64,000 nt of DNA from VXYL01 sp965116345. GTDB taxonomy: Bacteria > Pseudomonadota > Gammaproteobacteria > Pseudomonadales > Azotimanducaceae. Shown here piece after piece: positions 28,761 through 37,630 of the stretch; positions within the stretch are counted from its first letter, which is position 1, and each line of letters starts with the position of its first letter. The notes under the pieces are model-generated. The model saw nothing but the letters and a program-made list of their open reading frames with translations. It did not search any database and was not told the DNA's origin. A program made the translations under genes and the position numbers. The DNA is taken from positions 2,232,001-2,296,000 of the forward strand of contig OZ220680.1 of the NCBI GenBank assembly GCA_965116345.1, written 5' to 3'.

Positions 28761-29554
28761 CGGTGGCGAACCAGAAGGGCGGTGTCGGCAAGACCACCAC
28801 CAGCGTCAATCTCGCCGCCTCGCTCGTCGCCGACGATGCCTCGGTGTTGCTCATCGATCTCGATCCCCAAGGCAACGCCACCACGGGATCGGGTGTCGAC
28901 AAGTACGACCTCGAGACCGGTACGTACGAGTGGCTGGTGGACGACGCGCCCTTCGACCGCGTGGCGCGGCGCACCGAGGGCGGATTCGACCTGGTGCCGG
29001 CCAACGGCGACCTGACCGCGGCCGAGGCGGTGCTGATGTCGGCGGACGACCGTCGAGCCCGACTGCGCAAGCGCCTGGACGCCGCCGGCGAGTTCGACTT
29101 CGTCGTCATCGATTGCCCGCCGTCACTGAACGTGCTCACGCTGAACGCGCTGATGGCGGTGGACGGCGTGCTGGTCCCCCTGCAGTGCGAGTATTACCCG
29201 CTGGAGGGGCTCACCGACCTGTTGCTGACGATCCGCGGCGTCCGCGAGCGGGGCAATCCCGGTCTCGCCATCGAGGGCATCCTGCGGACCATGTACGACC
29301 CGCGCAATCGGCTGAGCCGGGACGTGTCGAGGCAGCTGCTCGAGTATTTCGGCGAGGATGTGTTCCGGACCGTGATTCCGCGCAACGTTCGCTTGGCGGA
29401 GGCACCGAGCCATGGTCTGCCGGTCATGATGTACGATTCGTCGTGTACCGGTGCACGGGCCTACCGGGCGCTGGCCGGAGAGGTCCGGCGGGCGCAGGAC
29501 ATTCGCAACCGTGCCAAGGCCGGTAGCGAAGCCGCGCCGGCGCTCACGGCGTAA
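28745..29554 (+). CDS. parA: Chromosome partitioning ATPase ParA
   Basis: A 269-residue deviant-Walker ATPase that positions ParB-parS complexes. The deviant Walker A is NQKGGVGKTTTSVNLAA, Walker A' is LLIDLDPQGNATTGSG and Walker B is DFVVIDCPPSLN. There is no N-terminal HTH, as in chromosomal Soj-type ParA. ATG 28745, inside the end of rsmG, gives the canonical MARRIAVANQKGG start. With parB downstream and two parS sites in recF, the segregation module is complete in this window. Confidence 0.96.
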   Translation: MARRIAVANQKGGVGKTTTSVNLAASLVADDASVLLIDLDPQGNATTGSGVDKYDLETGTYEWLVDDAPFDRVARRTEGGFDLVPANGDLTAAEAVLMSADDRRARLRKRLDAAGEFDFVVIDCPPSLNVLTLNALMAVDGVLVPLQCEYYPLEGLTDLLLTIRGVRERGNPGLAIEGILRTMYDPRNRLSRDVSRQLLEYFGEDVFRTVIPRNVRLAEAPSHGLPVMMYDSSCTGARAYRALAGEVRRAQDIRNRAKAGSEAAPALTA

Positions 29555-29574
29555 CAGTTCCGACGGGGGGATGG

Positions 29575-30429
29575 GTGGCCACAAGGCGCAGAAGTCTCGG
29601 CAGAGGACTCGACTCGTTGCTGCCGGAGCCCGTGGAGGAAGTCGACACTTCGCGCACACCAACGGAACTCCCGCTGGAACGACTCCACCGCAGCGCCCAC
29701 CAGCCCCGGCGGTCGATTCGCGAAGATGCCCTCGAGGAACTCGCCCAATCGATCCGCGCCCAGGGGGTGATCGAGCCGGTGATCGTCCGCCCGAGGGATG
29801 CGGGAGGTTACGAAATCGTCGCCGGCGAACGCCGCTGGCGGGCGGCCCAGCGGGCCGGACTCGACAAGATCCCGGTGGTCGTACGCGACGTCGACGACCG
29901 CCAGGCCATGGCCATGGCGTTGATCGAGAACATCCAACGGGAGGATCTGAACGCCCTGGAGGAAGCGGCGGCGCTCAAGGGCCTGCTGGACGAGTACGGC
30001 ATGACCCACGATGAACTCGCCGACGCGGTCGGCAGGTCGCGCAGCCAGGTCACGAATCTGATGCGCCTGCTCGGCCTGGCGGTCGGGGTTCGGCGGTTGA
30101 TCGAAGCGGGCGATCTCGAAATGGGCCACGCAAGGGCATTGCTGGCATTGCCGACCGAGGAACAGGCGGCGGCGGCGCGCCATGTGGTCGAGAACGGTCT
30201 GTCGGTGCGGCAGACGGAGGCGTTGGTGAAACGGCTCTTGAACGGTACCGGTTCGAAAGCCGTGGCCAAGGATCCGGACACCCGCCGACTGGAGCGCGAG
30301 GTCAGTGAACACCTCGCCGCCCCGGTCACGATCTCGGCCAGCAACAAAGGTCGTGGACGGCTCGTGGTGCGCTACTCGAGTCTCGAGGAACTCGACGGCA
30401 TCCTTGCCCGGATGGGCGCCAAGCCGTAG
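29575..30429 (+). CDS. parB: Chromosome partitioning protein ParB
   Basis: A 284-residue parS-binding CTPase clamp. The N-terminus RRSLGRGLDSLLP is the conserved ParA-interacting segment. CTP-binding boxes are HQPRRSI and VAGERRWRAAQRAG (the GERRxRA motif). ALIENIQREDLNALEEA follows. A helix-turn-helix lies in the region MTHDELADAVGRSRSQVTNLMRLLGL. The C-terminal dimer domain ends LDGILARMGAKP. It starts at GTG 29575; a nearby ATG at 29571 is out of frame. Confidence 0.96.
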   Translation: MATRRRSLGRGLDSLLPEPVEEVDTSRTPTELPLERLHRSAHQPRRSIREDALEELAQSIRAQGVIEPVIVRPRDAGGYEIVAGERRWRAAQRAGLDKIPVVVRDVDDRQAMAMALIENIQREDLNALEEAAALKGLLDEYGMTHDELADAVGRSRSQVTNLMRLLGLAVGVRRLIEAGDLEMGHARALLALPTEEQAAAARHVVENGLSVRQTEALVKRLLNGTGSKAVAKDPDTRRLEREVSEHLAAPVTISASNKGRGRLVVRYSSLEELDGILARMGAKP

Positions 30430-30525
30430 CGCAGTCCGCATGCCCCCGGGGCGCGTTTTGGTCGTCCTTGATGTCGACTTCGCCCGCCGCACCTCGGCGG
30501 CGAGGACTTTCTGGCAGCCCAGCGT

Positions 30526-30554
30526 TTGAAGCGCGGAAAACCCGTCCGTATAAT
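30526..30554 (+). promoter_or_regulatory. Putative sigma70 promoter of the atp operon
   Basis: TTGAAG (30526-30531), a 17-bp spacer and a perfect TATAAT (30549-30554), in the 204-bp gap between parB and atpI. CGTTTGA (30523-30529) and its inverse TCAAACG (30583-30589) bracket the promoter as a 7-bp inverted repeat. Confidence 0.6.
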
Positions 30555-30633
30555 CCGCGCCCTTCGCGAACCCCGGATCGTCTCAAACGTTGCAACCTGT
30601 GCGATGTGATGCCCGGCTGAACGAGTCGGCCGA

Positions 30634-31086
30634 GTGACTGACACCGCCCAGGGACGTAGCGGACGACGCTGGGGGACGCCGGCCCGGGTAGTGGGTTTGC
30701 AGACCGTCGTCACGTTGGTGGTGGCGGCGATGGCGCTCTTTTGGAGTGCGGACGAGGCCAAGTCCGCGCTGCTTGGCGGCCTGGTGGCTTTCGTGCCTAA
30801 CGCGTATTTCGCGTGGGCGGCGAGTCGCCCCGGGCGGTCGGGTGCGCAGCAGCACGTTGGCGCACAGCAGGAAGCGGTGCTCGAGGGAGGCAGATTCCTC
30901 GGTCGATGGCTGGTGAAGATGGGGCTCATGGTTGCGCTCCTGGTCATCGCCCTCGTGGTGTTGAAGGCCGGCAGCCTCGGGTTCTTCGCGGGGCTCGTGG
31001 CGGCACTGATGGCGCAATTCGCGTCGCCTTGGATGGGCGGCGCTGGCAACGGCATGGATGGAAGCGGCAGCCAACCGCAGGATTGA
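30634..31086 (+). CDS. atpI: ATP synthase subunit I
   Basis: A 150-residue small membrane protein encoded first in the ATP synthase operon; in the family it aids c-ring assembly. It has about four hydrophobic segments (VVGLQTVVTLVVAAMALFW, ALLGGLVAFVPNAYFAWAA, MGLMVALLVIALVVLKAG and LGFFAGLVAALMAQFA), with a polar Gln-rich loop between the second and third. It starts at GTG 30634. It precedes atpB by 16 bp. Confidence 0.88.
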   Translation: MTDTAQGRSGRRWGTPARVVGLQTVVTLVVAAMALFWSADEAKSALLGGLVAFVPNAYFAWAASRPGRSGAQQHVGAQQEAVLEGGRFLGRWLVKMGLMVALLVIALVVLKAGSLGFFAGLVAALMAQFASPWMGGAGNGMDGSGSQPQD

Positions 31087-31102
31087 CGGAAGCAAGGGTT
31101 CG

Positions 31103-31963
31103 ATGGCCGAAGACGCCGCCGGCTACATAAAGCACCACCTGACGAATCTGACGTACGGGCCGAAGCCGGACGGCACGTGGGGCTTTGCCGAGAACGCGGA
31201 ACAGGCCTCGGAGATGGGCTTCTGGGCCATCCACGTCGATTCGATCTTCTGGTCGGTGGTGCTCGGTGCGCTGTTCTGCCTGCTTTTCCGAGTCGCCGCG
31301 AAGAAGGCGACCGCGGGCATCCCGGGTGGCCTACAGAACGGCGTCGAGATGATCGTCGATTTCATAGACGACACGACCTCGAGCATCTTCCAGCACACCA
31401 ACAGCCTGATCGCCCCCATGGCGCTGACCATCTTCGTGTGGGTGTTCCTGCTCAACCTCATGGACCTGGTGCCGGTGGACTGGATTCCCTGGGTCGCCGG
31501 TGAACTGGGCATTCACTACATGAAGGTGGTGCCGTCCACCGATCCCAACGTCACGCTGGGGATGGCCTTCAGCGTCTTCGGGTTGATCATCCTCTACAGC
31601 ATCACGCAGAAGGGCGTGGGCGGCTTCGTCAAGGAACTGACGTGCCATCCGTTCGCGGTGACCGCGCGCTCCCCCGTGACGTGGCTGTTCATTCCGGTGA
31701 ACCTCGTCTTGGAAACGGTGACGTTGATCGCCAAGCCGGTGTCCCTGGGACTGCGTCTTTTCGGCAACCTCTACGCCGGCGAGATGATCTTCATCCTTAT
31801 CGCCCTCCTCTATGGCGGCTGGGTTCTTTCACTCGCGGGCGGCGTGCTGCAATGGGCGTGGGCGGTGTTCCACGTCCTGGTGATCACGCTGCAGGCGTTC
31901 ATCTTCGCCGTCCTGACGGTCGTTTATCTCGCCCAGGCCCACGATGTCTCGGACGAGCACTAA
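31103..31963 (+). CDS. atpB: ATP synthase Fo subunit a
   Basis: A 286-residue membrane stator subunit with proton half-channels. The essential arginine lies in SLGLRLFGNLYAGEMIF (the L-R-L-F-G-N motif). LNLMDLVPVDW and ALLYGGWVLSLAGGVLQWAWAVFHVLVITLQAFIFAVLTVVYL are typical of helices flanking the c-ring. ATG 31103 is preferred; an in-frame ATG 15 codons up lies within atpI. Confidence 0.97.
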   Translation: MAEDAAGYIKHHLTNLTYGPKPDGTWGFAENAEQASEMGFWAIHVDSIFWSVVLGALFCLLFRVAAKKATAGIPGGLQNGVEMIVDFIDDTTSSIFQHTNSLIAPMALTIFVWVFLLNLMDLVPVDWIPWVAGELGIHYMKVVPSTDPNVTLGMAFSVFGLIILYSITQKGVGGFVKELTCHPFAVTARSPVTWLFIPVNLVLETVTLIAKPVSLGLRLFGNLYAGEMIFILIALLYGGWVLSLAGGVLQWAWAVFHVLVITLQAFIFAVLTVVYLAQAHDVSDEH

Positions 31964-31984
31964 CTTTAACTAGGAGTCATTTCA

Positions 31985-32221
31985 ATGGAGATGCAGGTTC
32001 TCTTGTTCATCGCCGCCGGCCTGATGATCGGGCTCGGCGCGGTCGGCGCCGCCATCGGCGTGGGCCTCTTGGGCGGCAAGTTCATGGAGGGCGTCGCCCG
32101 TCAGCCCGAACTGCTGCCGGTGCTGCGTACCCAGATGTTCATCATCCTGGGCCTCGTGGACGCCGTGCCGATCATCGGCGTGGGTGTCGGCCTGATGGTG
32201 ATCTTCGCGCCACCGATCTAG
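31985..32221 (+). CDS. atpE: ATP synthase Fo subunit c
   Basis: A 78-residue two-helix proteolipid. Helix 1 has the Gly/Ala pattern LGAVGAAIGVGLLGGKFMEG, the polar loop is ARQPEL, and helix 2 carries the ion-binding carboxylate D59 in LGLVDAVPIIGVGVGL. An Asp with hydrophobic neighbours and no Na+ ligand set points to H+ coupling. It lies 21 bp after atpB, with a TAGGAG Shine-Dalgarno region. Confidence 0.98.
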   Translation: MEMQVLLFIAAGLMIGLGAVGAAIGVGLLGGKFMEGVARQPELLPVLRTQMFIILGLVDAVPIIGVGVGLMVIFAPPI

Positions 32222-32254
32222 TCCGTACGACCGCTTGAACGAGAGGGTGCAGCG

Positions 32255-32725
32255 ATGAACATCAACATCACGATGCTCGGGCAATCCGTCGCTTTCTTCG
32301 TCTTCATCTGGTTTTGCTGGAAGTTCATCTGGCCGTTCCTGATCCGGGCGATGCGCGAGCGCCAGCAGACCATCGCCGATGGCCTGGAGGCGGCGGCGAA
32401 GGCGCAGCGGGATCTCGATCACGCGCAAGCCCGCGCGGAAGAGATACTCAACGAAGCCCGCGCCGAAGCCCGGACCATCGTCGACGACGCCCGGGGCCAG
32501 GCCGCGCAGATGGTCGATAACGCCAGGTCGGACGCCGAATCGGAGCGCGAGCGCATCCTCAAGGCGGCCCAGGCGGATGTCGCCCAGGAGGTCAACCGCG
32601 TCAAGGAATCGCTGCGTTCGGAAGTCGCGAGCCTGGCGGTGATCGGCGCGGAGCGGATTCTCGAGGCGTCCATCGACCGCGACCGCCACGAGGCGCTGCT
32701 CGACCGGGTCGCGGCGGAACTCTAG
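32255..32725 (+). CDS. atpF: ATP synthase Fo subunit b
   Basis: A 156-residue peripheral-stalk subunit. It has one N-terminal membrane helix (about 5-28, AFFVFIWFCWKFIWPFLI), then a long charged helix with Ala at intervals (LEAAAKAQRDLDHAQARAEE, ARSDAESERERILKAAQ) expected to dimerise as a right-handed coiled coil. Length matches proteobacterial b. It lies between atpE and atpH. Confidence 0.96.
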   Translation: MNINITMLGQSVAFFVFIWFCWKFIWPFLIRAMRERQQTIADGLEAAAKAQRDLDHAQARAEEILNEARAEARTIVDDARGQAAQMVDNARSDAESERERILKAAQADVAQEVNRVKESLRSEVASLAVIGAERILEASIDRDRHEALLDRVAAEL

Positions 32726-32736
32726 GGGGATCGGAA

Positions 32737-33276
32737 GTGGCGGAGATCGCGACCCTCGCGCGCCCGTACGCCAACGCGGTGTTCGACCTCGCGCGGGCCA
32801 TTGATCGGCTGGCCCAATGGTCGCCTATGCTCGCCCTGCTCGCCCGCGCGGTCGAAACCGACGAGGTGCGCGCTCTGATCGCGGAGCCGTCGCTCACGCC
32901 GATTGCCAAGGCGCACCAGTTGATCGACGTCGTGCGCGACGACATCGACGACCGCTGCCGCCGCTTCGTGCAGGTCCTGGCCGACAATCAGCGCCTCGAC
33001 CTGCTGCCCGAGATTTCGACGCAGTACGAAGCCTTGAAGGCCGAAGCTGAGAAGACCCTGGACGTGGAGATCACGACGGCGGTCCAGCTCACCGAGCGTC
33101 AGTTCGACAGCTACGCGCAAGCGCTCCGGCGTCGCTTCGAGCAGGACGTCAACGTCAACGTCGAAGTCGATCCCGCCCTCGTCGGCGGCGCCGTCATCCG
33201 CGCCGGCGACACGGTGATCGACGGTTCCGTGCGCGGCCGGCTCACCCGCCTGGTCGAGTCGCTTCAGCGCACTTAG
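32737..33276 (+). CDS. atpH: ATP synthase F1 subunit delta
   Basis: A 179-residue subunit linking the b stalk to the top of alpha3beta3. Family features are IATLARPYANAVFDLARA at the N-terminus, LLPEISTQYEALKAEAE in the middle and the C-terminal VEVDPALVGGAVIRAGDTVIDGSVRGRLTRLVESL. It starts at GTG 32737, 11 bp after atpF. Confidence 0.96.
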   Translation: MAEIATLARPYANAVFDLARAIDRLAQWSPMLALLARAVETDEVRALIAEPSLTPIAKAHQLIDVVRDDIDDRCRRFVQVLADNQRLDLLPEISTQYEALKAEAEKTLDVEITTAVQLTERQFDSYAQALRRRFEQDVNVNVEVDPALVGGAVIRAGDTVIDGSVRGRLTRLVESLQRT

Positions 33277-33297
33277 AAACACGCAAGAGGTCAAGCA

Positions 33298-34845
33298 ATG
33301 CAGCAACTGAATCCGGCGGAAATCACCGACATCATCCGCGGCCGTATCGAGAACCTCGACGTTTCCGCCCAGGCGGCGAACGAGGGCACGATCGTCAGCG
33401 TCTCCGACGGCATCGTCCGCGTCCATGGTCTCGCCGAAGCCCAATACGGCGAGATGATCGAATTCACCGGCGGCCTGTACGGTATGGCGCTCAACCTCGA
33501 ACGCGACTCCGTCGGCTGCGTCGTGCTCGGCGACTACCAAAGCCTCTCGGAAGGCATGACGGCACGCTGCACCAAGCGCATTCTCGAAGTGCCCACCGGC
33601 CCGGAACTCCTCGGCCGCGTCGTCGATGCCCTCGGCAACCCCATCGACGGCAAGGGGCCGCTCAATGCCTCGGCGAGTTCGCCGGTGGAAAAAGTCGCTC
33701 CCGGCGTCATCGCCCGGCAGACCGTGGACCAGCCGGTCCAGCTCGGCATCAAGTGCATCGACGCCATGGTGAACCTCGGCCGCGGCCAACGGGAGCTCAT
33801 CATCGGCGACCGGCAGATCGGCAAGACCGCCATCGCCGTGGACGCCGTGATCAACCAGAAAGGCAGCGGCATCAAGTGCATCTACGTCGCCATCGGCCAG
33901 AAGATGTCGACCATCGCCAACATCGTGCGCACCTTCGAGGAAAACGGCGCCATGGACCACACCATCGTGGTCGCCGCCAGCGCCTCGGCCCCGGCGCCGA
34001 TGCTCTACATCTCGCCGTATGCGGGCTGCGCCATGGGCGAGTACTTCCGCGACCGGGGCGAGGATGCGCTGATCATCTACGACGATCTCACCAAGCAGGC
34101 CTGGGCGTATCGAGAGATCTCGCTGCTGCTCCGCCGGCCGCCGGGGCGCGAGGCCTATCCGGGCGATGTCTTCTACCTGCACTCCCGCCTTCTGGAGCGT
34201 GCAGCGAGAGTGAGCGCTGACTACGTTGAGGAATTCACCAACGGTGAAGTGAAAGGCCGCACCGGTTCGCTGACGGCGTTGCCCATCATCGAGACCCAGG
34301 CCGGCGAGGTGTCCTCCTTCGTCCCCGCCAACGTGATCTCCATCACCGACGGGCAGATCTACCTGGAACTCGACCGCTTCAACGCGGGGATGCGACCTGC
34401 CATGAGCCCCGGCATCTCGGTGTCGCGTGTCGGCGGCGCGGCGCAGGTGCCGTTCATGAAGAAGATCTCCGGCGGCATCAAACTGGCGCTCGCCCAGTAC
34501 CGCGAACTCGCCGCGTTCTCGCAGTTCGCCTCTGACCTCGACGAGGTGACCCGCCGCCAGCTCGACCACGGCGCCCGCGTCGAGGAGCTCATGAAACAGA
34601 AGCAGTACGCGCCGATGTCGGTGGCGGAGATGGGTGTCGTGCTGTTCGCCGTCTCCGAGGGCTACGTGGCGGATGTGCCGGTGGACCGCGTCCTCGACTT
34701 CGAACGCGACCTGCTGGCCTACATGAACAGCGAACATGGCGAATGGATGGCCGAGATCACCGCCTCCGGCGATCACAACGACGAGATCGTCGAATACATG
34801 AAGGCCGCCCTCGACAAGTTCCAAGCCAGCCACAGCTATTCGTAA
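33298..34845 (+). CDS. atpA: ATP synthase F1 subunit alpha
   Basis: A 515-residue subunit carrying the non-catalytic nucleotide sites. Walker A is GDRQIGKTAIAVD, and the alpha/beta family signature is PAMSPGISVSRVG. The beta-barrel region begins with GTIVSVSDGIVRVHGLAEAQYGEM. Length and order are normal. The coding strand is mirrored by a very long antisense frame, which is a composition artefact. Confidence 0.98.
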   Translation: MQQLNPAEITDIIRGRIENLDVSAQAANEGTIVSVSDGIVRVHGLAEAQYGEMIEFTGGLYGMALNLERDSVGCVVLGDYQSLSEGMTARCTKRILEVPTGPELLGRVVDALGNPIDGKGPLNASASSPVEKVAPGVIARQTVDQPVQLGIKCIDAMVNLGRGQRELIIGDRQIGKTAIAVDAVINQKGSGIKCIYVAIGQKMSTIANIVRTFEENGAMDHTIVVAASASAPAPMLYISPYAGCAMGEYFRDRGEDALIIYDDLTKQAWAYREISLLLRRPPGREAYPGDVFYLHSRLLERAARVSADYVEEFTNGEVKGRTGSLTALPIIETQAGEVSSFVPANVISITDGQIYLELDRFNAGMRPAMSPGISVSRVGGAAQVPFMKKISGGIKLALAQYRELAAFSQFASDLDEVTRRQLDHGARVEELMKQKQYAPMSVAEMGVVLFAVSEGYVADVPVDRVLDFERDLLAYMNSEHGEWMAEITASGDHNDEIVEYMKAALDKFQASHSYS

Positions 34846-34878
34846 TCGGGTCACGACCCACTCCAAGGAACTTGCCCG

Positions 34879-35739
34879 ATGGCCGCCGGTAAGGAAATCA
34901 AGAAGAAGATCGGGAGCGTGCAGACGACGCAGAAGAGCACGCGCGCCATGCAGATGGTCGCCGCCGGCCGGATGCGCCGCACCCAGGACCGCATGCAGGA
35001 AGGCCGGCCCTACAGCCAAAGGATCGAGCAGGTGATCGGCCACCTGGCGAACGCCGCCCCGGAGTACCGTCACGTCTACATGACCACCCGGGAAGTCAGC
35101 CGGATCGGCTATATCGTGGTGTCCACCGACCGCGGCTTGTGCGGCGGCCTGAACGTCAACCTGTTCCGCGAACTCATCCGCAACCTGTCGTCGCGCCAGG
35201 GGGATGGCATGGAAGCGGATCTGGCGCTGATCGGCAACAAGGCCGCGCAGTTCTTCCGCTCCGTGGGCGGCAACATCGTCGCAACGATGGGCAACATCGG
35301 CGAAACACCGGAGATCGGCGACCTGATCGGCGGCGTCAAGGTCATGCTCGACGCGTTCGAGGAGGGCCGCATCCAGCAGCTGGACATCATCTCCAACGAG
35401 TTCGTGAACACCTTGACCCACCGCCCGGTGCTGCGCCAGCTTCTGCCGCTGCCACCCATGGAGGCGGAGGAGTTCGGCCACCGTTGGGACTACATCTACG
35501 AACCCGACGCCCGGGAACTCATCGAGGGCCTGGTGCAGCGCTACATCGAGTCGCTGGTCTACCAGGCGGTCATCGAGAACACGGCGTGCGAGCAGGCGGC
35601 CCGGATGATCGCCATGAAGAACGCCACCGACAACGCGGAGGAGATCGTCAAGGAACTGACGCTGCTCTACAACAACGCCCGCCAAGCGTCGATCACCCAG
35701 GAGATCTCGGAGATCGTCGGCGGCGCGGCGGCAGTGTAG
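34879..35739 (+). CDS. atpG: ATP synthase F1 subunit gamma
   Basis: A 286-residue rotor shaft. The N-terminal helix is GKEIKKKIGSVQTTQKSTRAMQMVAAGRMRR, and the C-terminal helix holds the conserved MIAMKNATDNAEEIVKELTLLYNNARQASITQEISEIVGGAAAV. TDRGLCGGLNVNLFR is also a strong family motif. Its TAG stop is bases 2-4 of a REP-like repeat (35736-35760) that separates it from atpD. Confidence 0.97.
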   Translation: MAAGKEIKKKIGSVQTTQKSTRAMQMVAAGRMRRTQDRMQEGRPYSQRIEQVIGHLANAAPEYRHVYMTTREVSRIGYIVVSTDRGLCGGLNVNLFRELIRNLSSRQGDGMEADLALIGNKAAQFFRSVGGNIVATMGNIGETPEIGDLIGGVKVMLDAFEEGRIQQLDIISNEFVNTLTHRPVLRQLLPLPPMEAEEFGHRWDYIYEPDARELIEGLVQRYIESLVYQAVIENTACEQAARMIAMKNATDNAEEIVKELTLLYNNARQASITQEISEIVGGAAAV

Positions 35740-35760
35740 GGGCGACCCTTGTGGTCGACC
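35736..35760 (+). repeat. REP-like palindrome, copy 2 (between atpG and atpD)
   Basis: Begins GTAGGGGCGACCCTTGTGG and ends TCGACC. The stem GG(G/T)CGACC closes over the loop CTTGT, with one mismatch. The TAG of the atpG stop lies at its second to fourth bases. A hairpin here inside the operon could tune the atpG/atpD mRNA ratio. Confidence 0.75.
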
Positions 35761-35793
35761 GCGATCGCATTGAAAGTTTGAGGAAATAAAAGC

Positions 35794-37182
35794 ATGGCAA
35801 ACGGACGGATCGTCCAAATCATCGGTGCAGTGATCGACGTCGAGTTCGACCGGGAGGAAGTGCCCAAGGTCTTCGACGCGCTGATCGTCACCGAGACGGG
35901 CCTGACGCTGGAAGTCCAGCAGCAGTTGGGCGACGGCATCGTCCGCTGCATCGCAATGGGCTCGTCCGAGGGCCTGTCGCGCGGGCTATCGGTCACCAAC
36001 ACCGGCGAACCGATCTCGATTCCCGTCGGCGAGGAGACTCTCGGACGGATCATGGACGTGCTCGGCCAACCCGTGGACGAGAAAGGTCCGATCAACGCCC
36101 GCGAGATCCTGCCCATCCACCGCAAGGCGCCGACCTACGAGGACCAGAAAGGCGGCAACGAGCTCTTGGAAACCGGCGTCAAGGTGATCGACCTGATGTG
36201 CCCCTTCGCCCGGGGCGGCAAGGTCGGCCTGTTCGGCGGCGCCGGCGTCGGCAAGACGGTGACCATGCTGGAGCTGATCCGGAACATCGCCATCGAGCAC
36301 TCCGGCCTGTCGGTGTTCGCCGGCGTCGGCGAGCGCACCCGGGAAGGCAACGACTTCTACTACGAGATGCAGGACGCGGGCGTGCTCGACAAGATCTCGC
36401 TGGTGTTCGGGCAGATGAACGAACCGCCCGGCAACCGGCTCCGGGTCGCCCTCTCGGGTCTCACTCTCGCCGAGCAGTTCCGCGACGAGGGTCGTGACGT
36501 GCTACTTTTCATCGACAATATCTACCGATATACCCTTGCGGGTACCGAATGCTCGGCCCTCTTGGGTAGAATGCCCTCGGCGGTGGGCTATCAGCCGACG
36601 CTGGCAGCCGAGATGGGTACGCTGCAGGAGCGGATCACCACCACCAAGACCGGCTCCATCACGTCGGTGCAGGCCATCTTCGTGCCCGCCGACGACTACA
36701 CGGACCCGTCGCCGGCGACCACCTTCGCCCACCTCGACTCGTCGGTGACCTTGAGCCGGGCGATCACGGACCTCGGCATCTACCCGGCGGTGGATCCGCT
36801 GGCGTCGTCCAGCCGCCAGCTCGACCCGAACGTCGTCGGCCAGGCGCACTACGACGTGGCCCGCGGCGCCCAGGAGGTGCTGCAGCGCTACCAGGAACTC
36901 AAGGACATCATCGCCATCCTCGGCATGGACGAACTCTCCGAAGAGGACAAGGCGCTGGTCTACCGCGCCCGCAAGATGCAGCAGTTCTTCTCCCAGGCGA
37001 TGTTCGTCGCCGAGCAGTTCACCGGCCAGCCGGGCGACTACGTGACCCGGGAAGACACGGTGCGCAGCTTCAAGGCGATCCTCGACGGCGAGTGCGACGA
37101 CATGCCCGAGCAGGCGTTCTACATGGTCGGTACCGTCGAGGGCGCCCGCAAGAAGGCCGAAACGCTGGCCCAGGCGGCGTAA
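35794..37182 (+). CDS. atpD: ATP synthase F1 subunit beta
   Basis: A 462-residue catalytic subunit. Walker A is FGGAGVGKTVTMLELI, with GVGERTREGNDFYYEM and LVFGQMNEPPGNRLRVAL. Walker B is DVLLFIDNIYRYTLAG; most homologues have D-N-I-F-R-F-T, so both Phe are Tyr here. The alpha/beta signature is PAVDPLASSSR. The DELSEEDK helix follows. Length and order are normal. Confidence 0.98.
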   Translation: MANGRIVQIIGAVIDVEFDREEVPKVFDALIVTETGLTLEVQQQLGDGIVRCIAMGSSEGLSRGLSVTNTGEPISIPVGEETLGRIMDVLGQPVDEKGPINAREILPIHRKAPTYEDQKGGNELLETGVKVIDLMCPFARGGKVGLFGGAGVGKTVTMLELIRNIAIEHSGLSVFAGVGERTREGNDFYYEMQDAGVLDKISLVFGQMNEPPGNRLRVALSGLTLAEQFRDEGRDVLLFIDNIYRYTLAGTECSALLGRMPSAVGYQPTLAAEMGTLQERITTTKTGSITSVQAIFVPADDYTDPSPATTFAHLDSSVTLSRAITDLGIYPAVDPLASSSRQLDPNVVGQAHYDVARGAQEVLQRYQELKDIIAILGMDELSEEDKALVYRARKMQQFFSQAMFVAEQFTGQPGDYVTREDTVRSFKAILDGECDDMPEQAFYMVGTVEGARKKAETLAQAA

Positions 37183-37198
37183 CCTAAGGAGCCCGATC

Positions 37199-37621
37199 AT
37201 GGCCGCGACCATGCAGTGCGACATCGTCAGCGCGGAGGAGGAGATCTTCTCCGGGCGCATCGCCTCGCTGTCGGTGACCGGCACCATCGGCGAACTCGGC
37301 ATCCTGCCCGGCCACGCACCGCTCCTGACCGGCATTCGTCCGGGACCCGTCAAGCTTCGCGACGAGGACGGCGAAGAGCAGGTGTTCTTCGCCTCCGGCG
37401 GCTTCCTGGAGATCCAGCCGGGCATCGTCACGGTGCTGGCCGACACCGCGCTGCGTGCCGACGACATCGACGAGGCCGCCGCGCTGGAAGCCCAGCAGCG
37501 GGCGGAGCGGGCGCTGTCGGATTCGGCGGCGGAAATGGACTACGGCATGGCCCAGGCCGCCTTGGCGGCGGCAACCGCGCAGCAGCGGACGCTGGAGGAG
37601 TTGCGCAAGATCCGGCGATGA
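37199..37621 (+). CDS. atpC: ATP synthase F1 subunit epsilon
   Basis: A 140-residue subunit of the central stalk, able to inhibit ATP hydrolysis. The beta-sandwich has QCDIVSAEEEIFSGRIASLSV and GELGILPGHAPLLTGIRPG. The C-terminal two-helix region is ALEAQQRAERALSDSAAEMDYGMAQAALAAATAQQRTLEELRKIRR. It is last in atpIBEFHAGDC. Its stop is 9 bp from the stop of the convergent DUF169 gene; TGACC-TAGGC-GGTCA spans the junction as a short inverted repeat. Confidence 0.96.
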   Translation: MAATMQCDIVSAEEEIFSGRIASLSVTGTIGELGILPGHAPLLTGIRPGPVKLRDEDGEEQVFFASGGFLEIQPGIVTVLADTALRADDIDEAAALEAQQRAERALSDSAAEMDYGMAQAALAAATAQQRTLEELRKIRR

Positions 37622-37630
37622 CCTAGGCGG

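Noticed and set aside
32722..35817. A 1031-codon open frame on the minus strand across atpH, atpA and atpG
   Set aside because: It is antisense to three clearly identified ATP synthase genes. High GC in third positions removes stops from the opposite strand; the translation has no family features.
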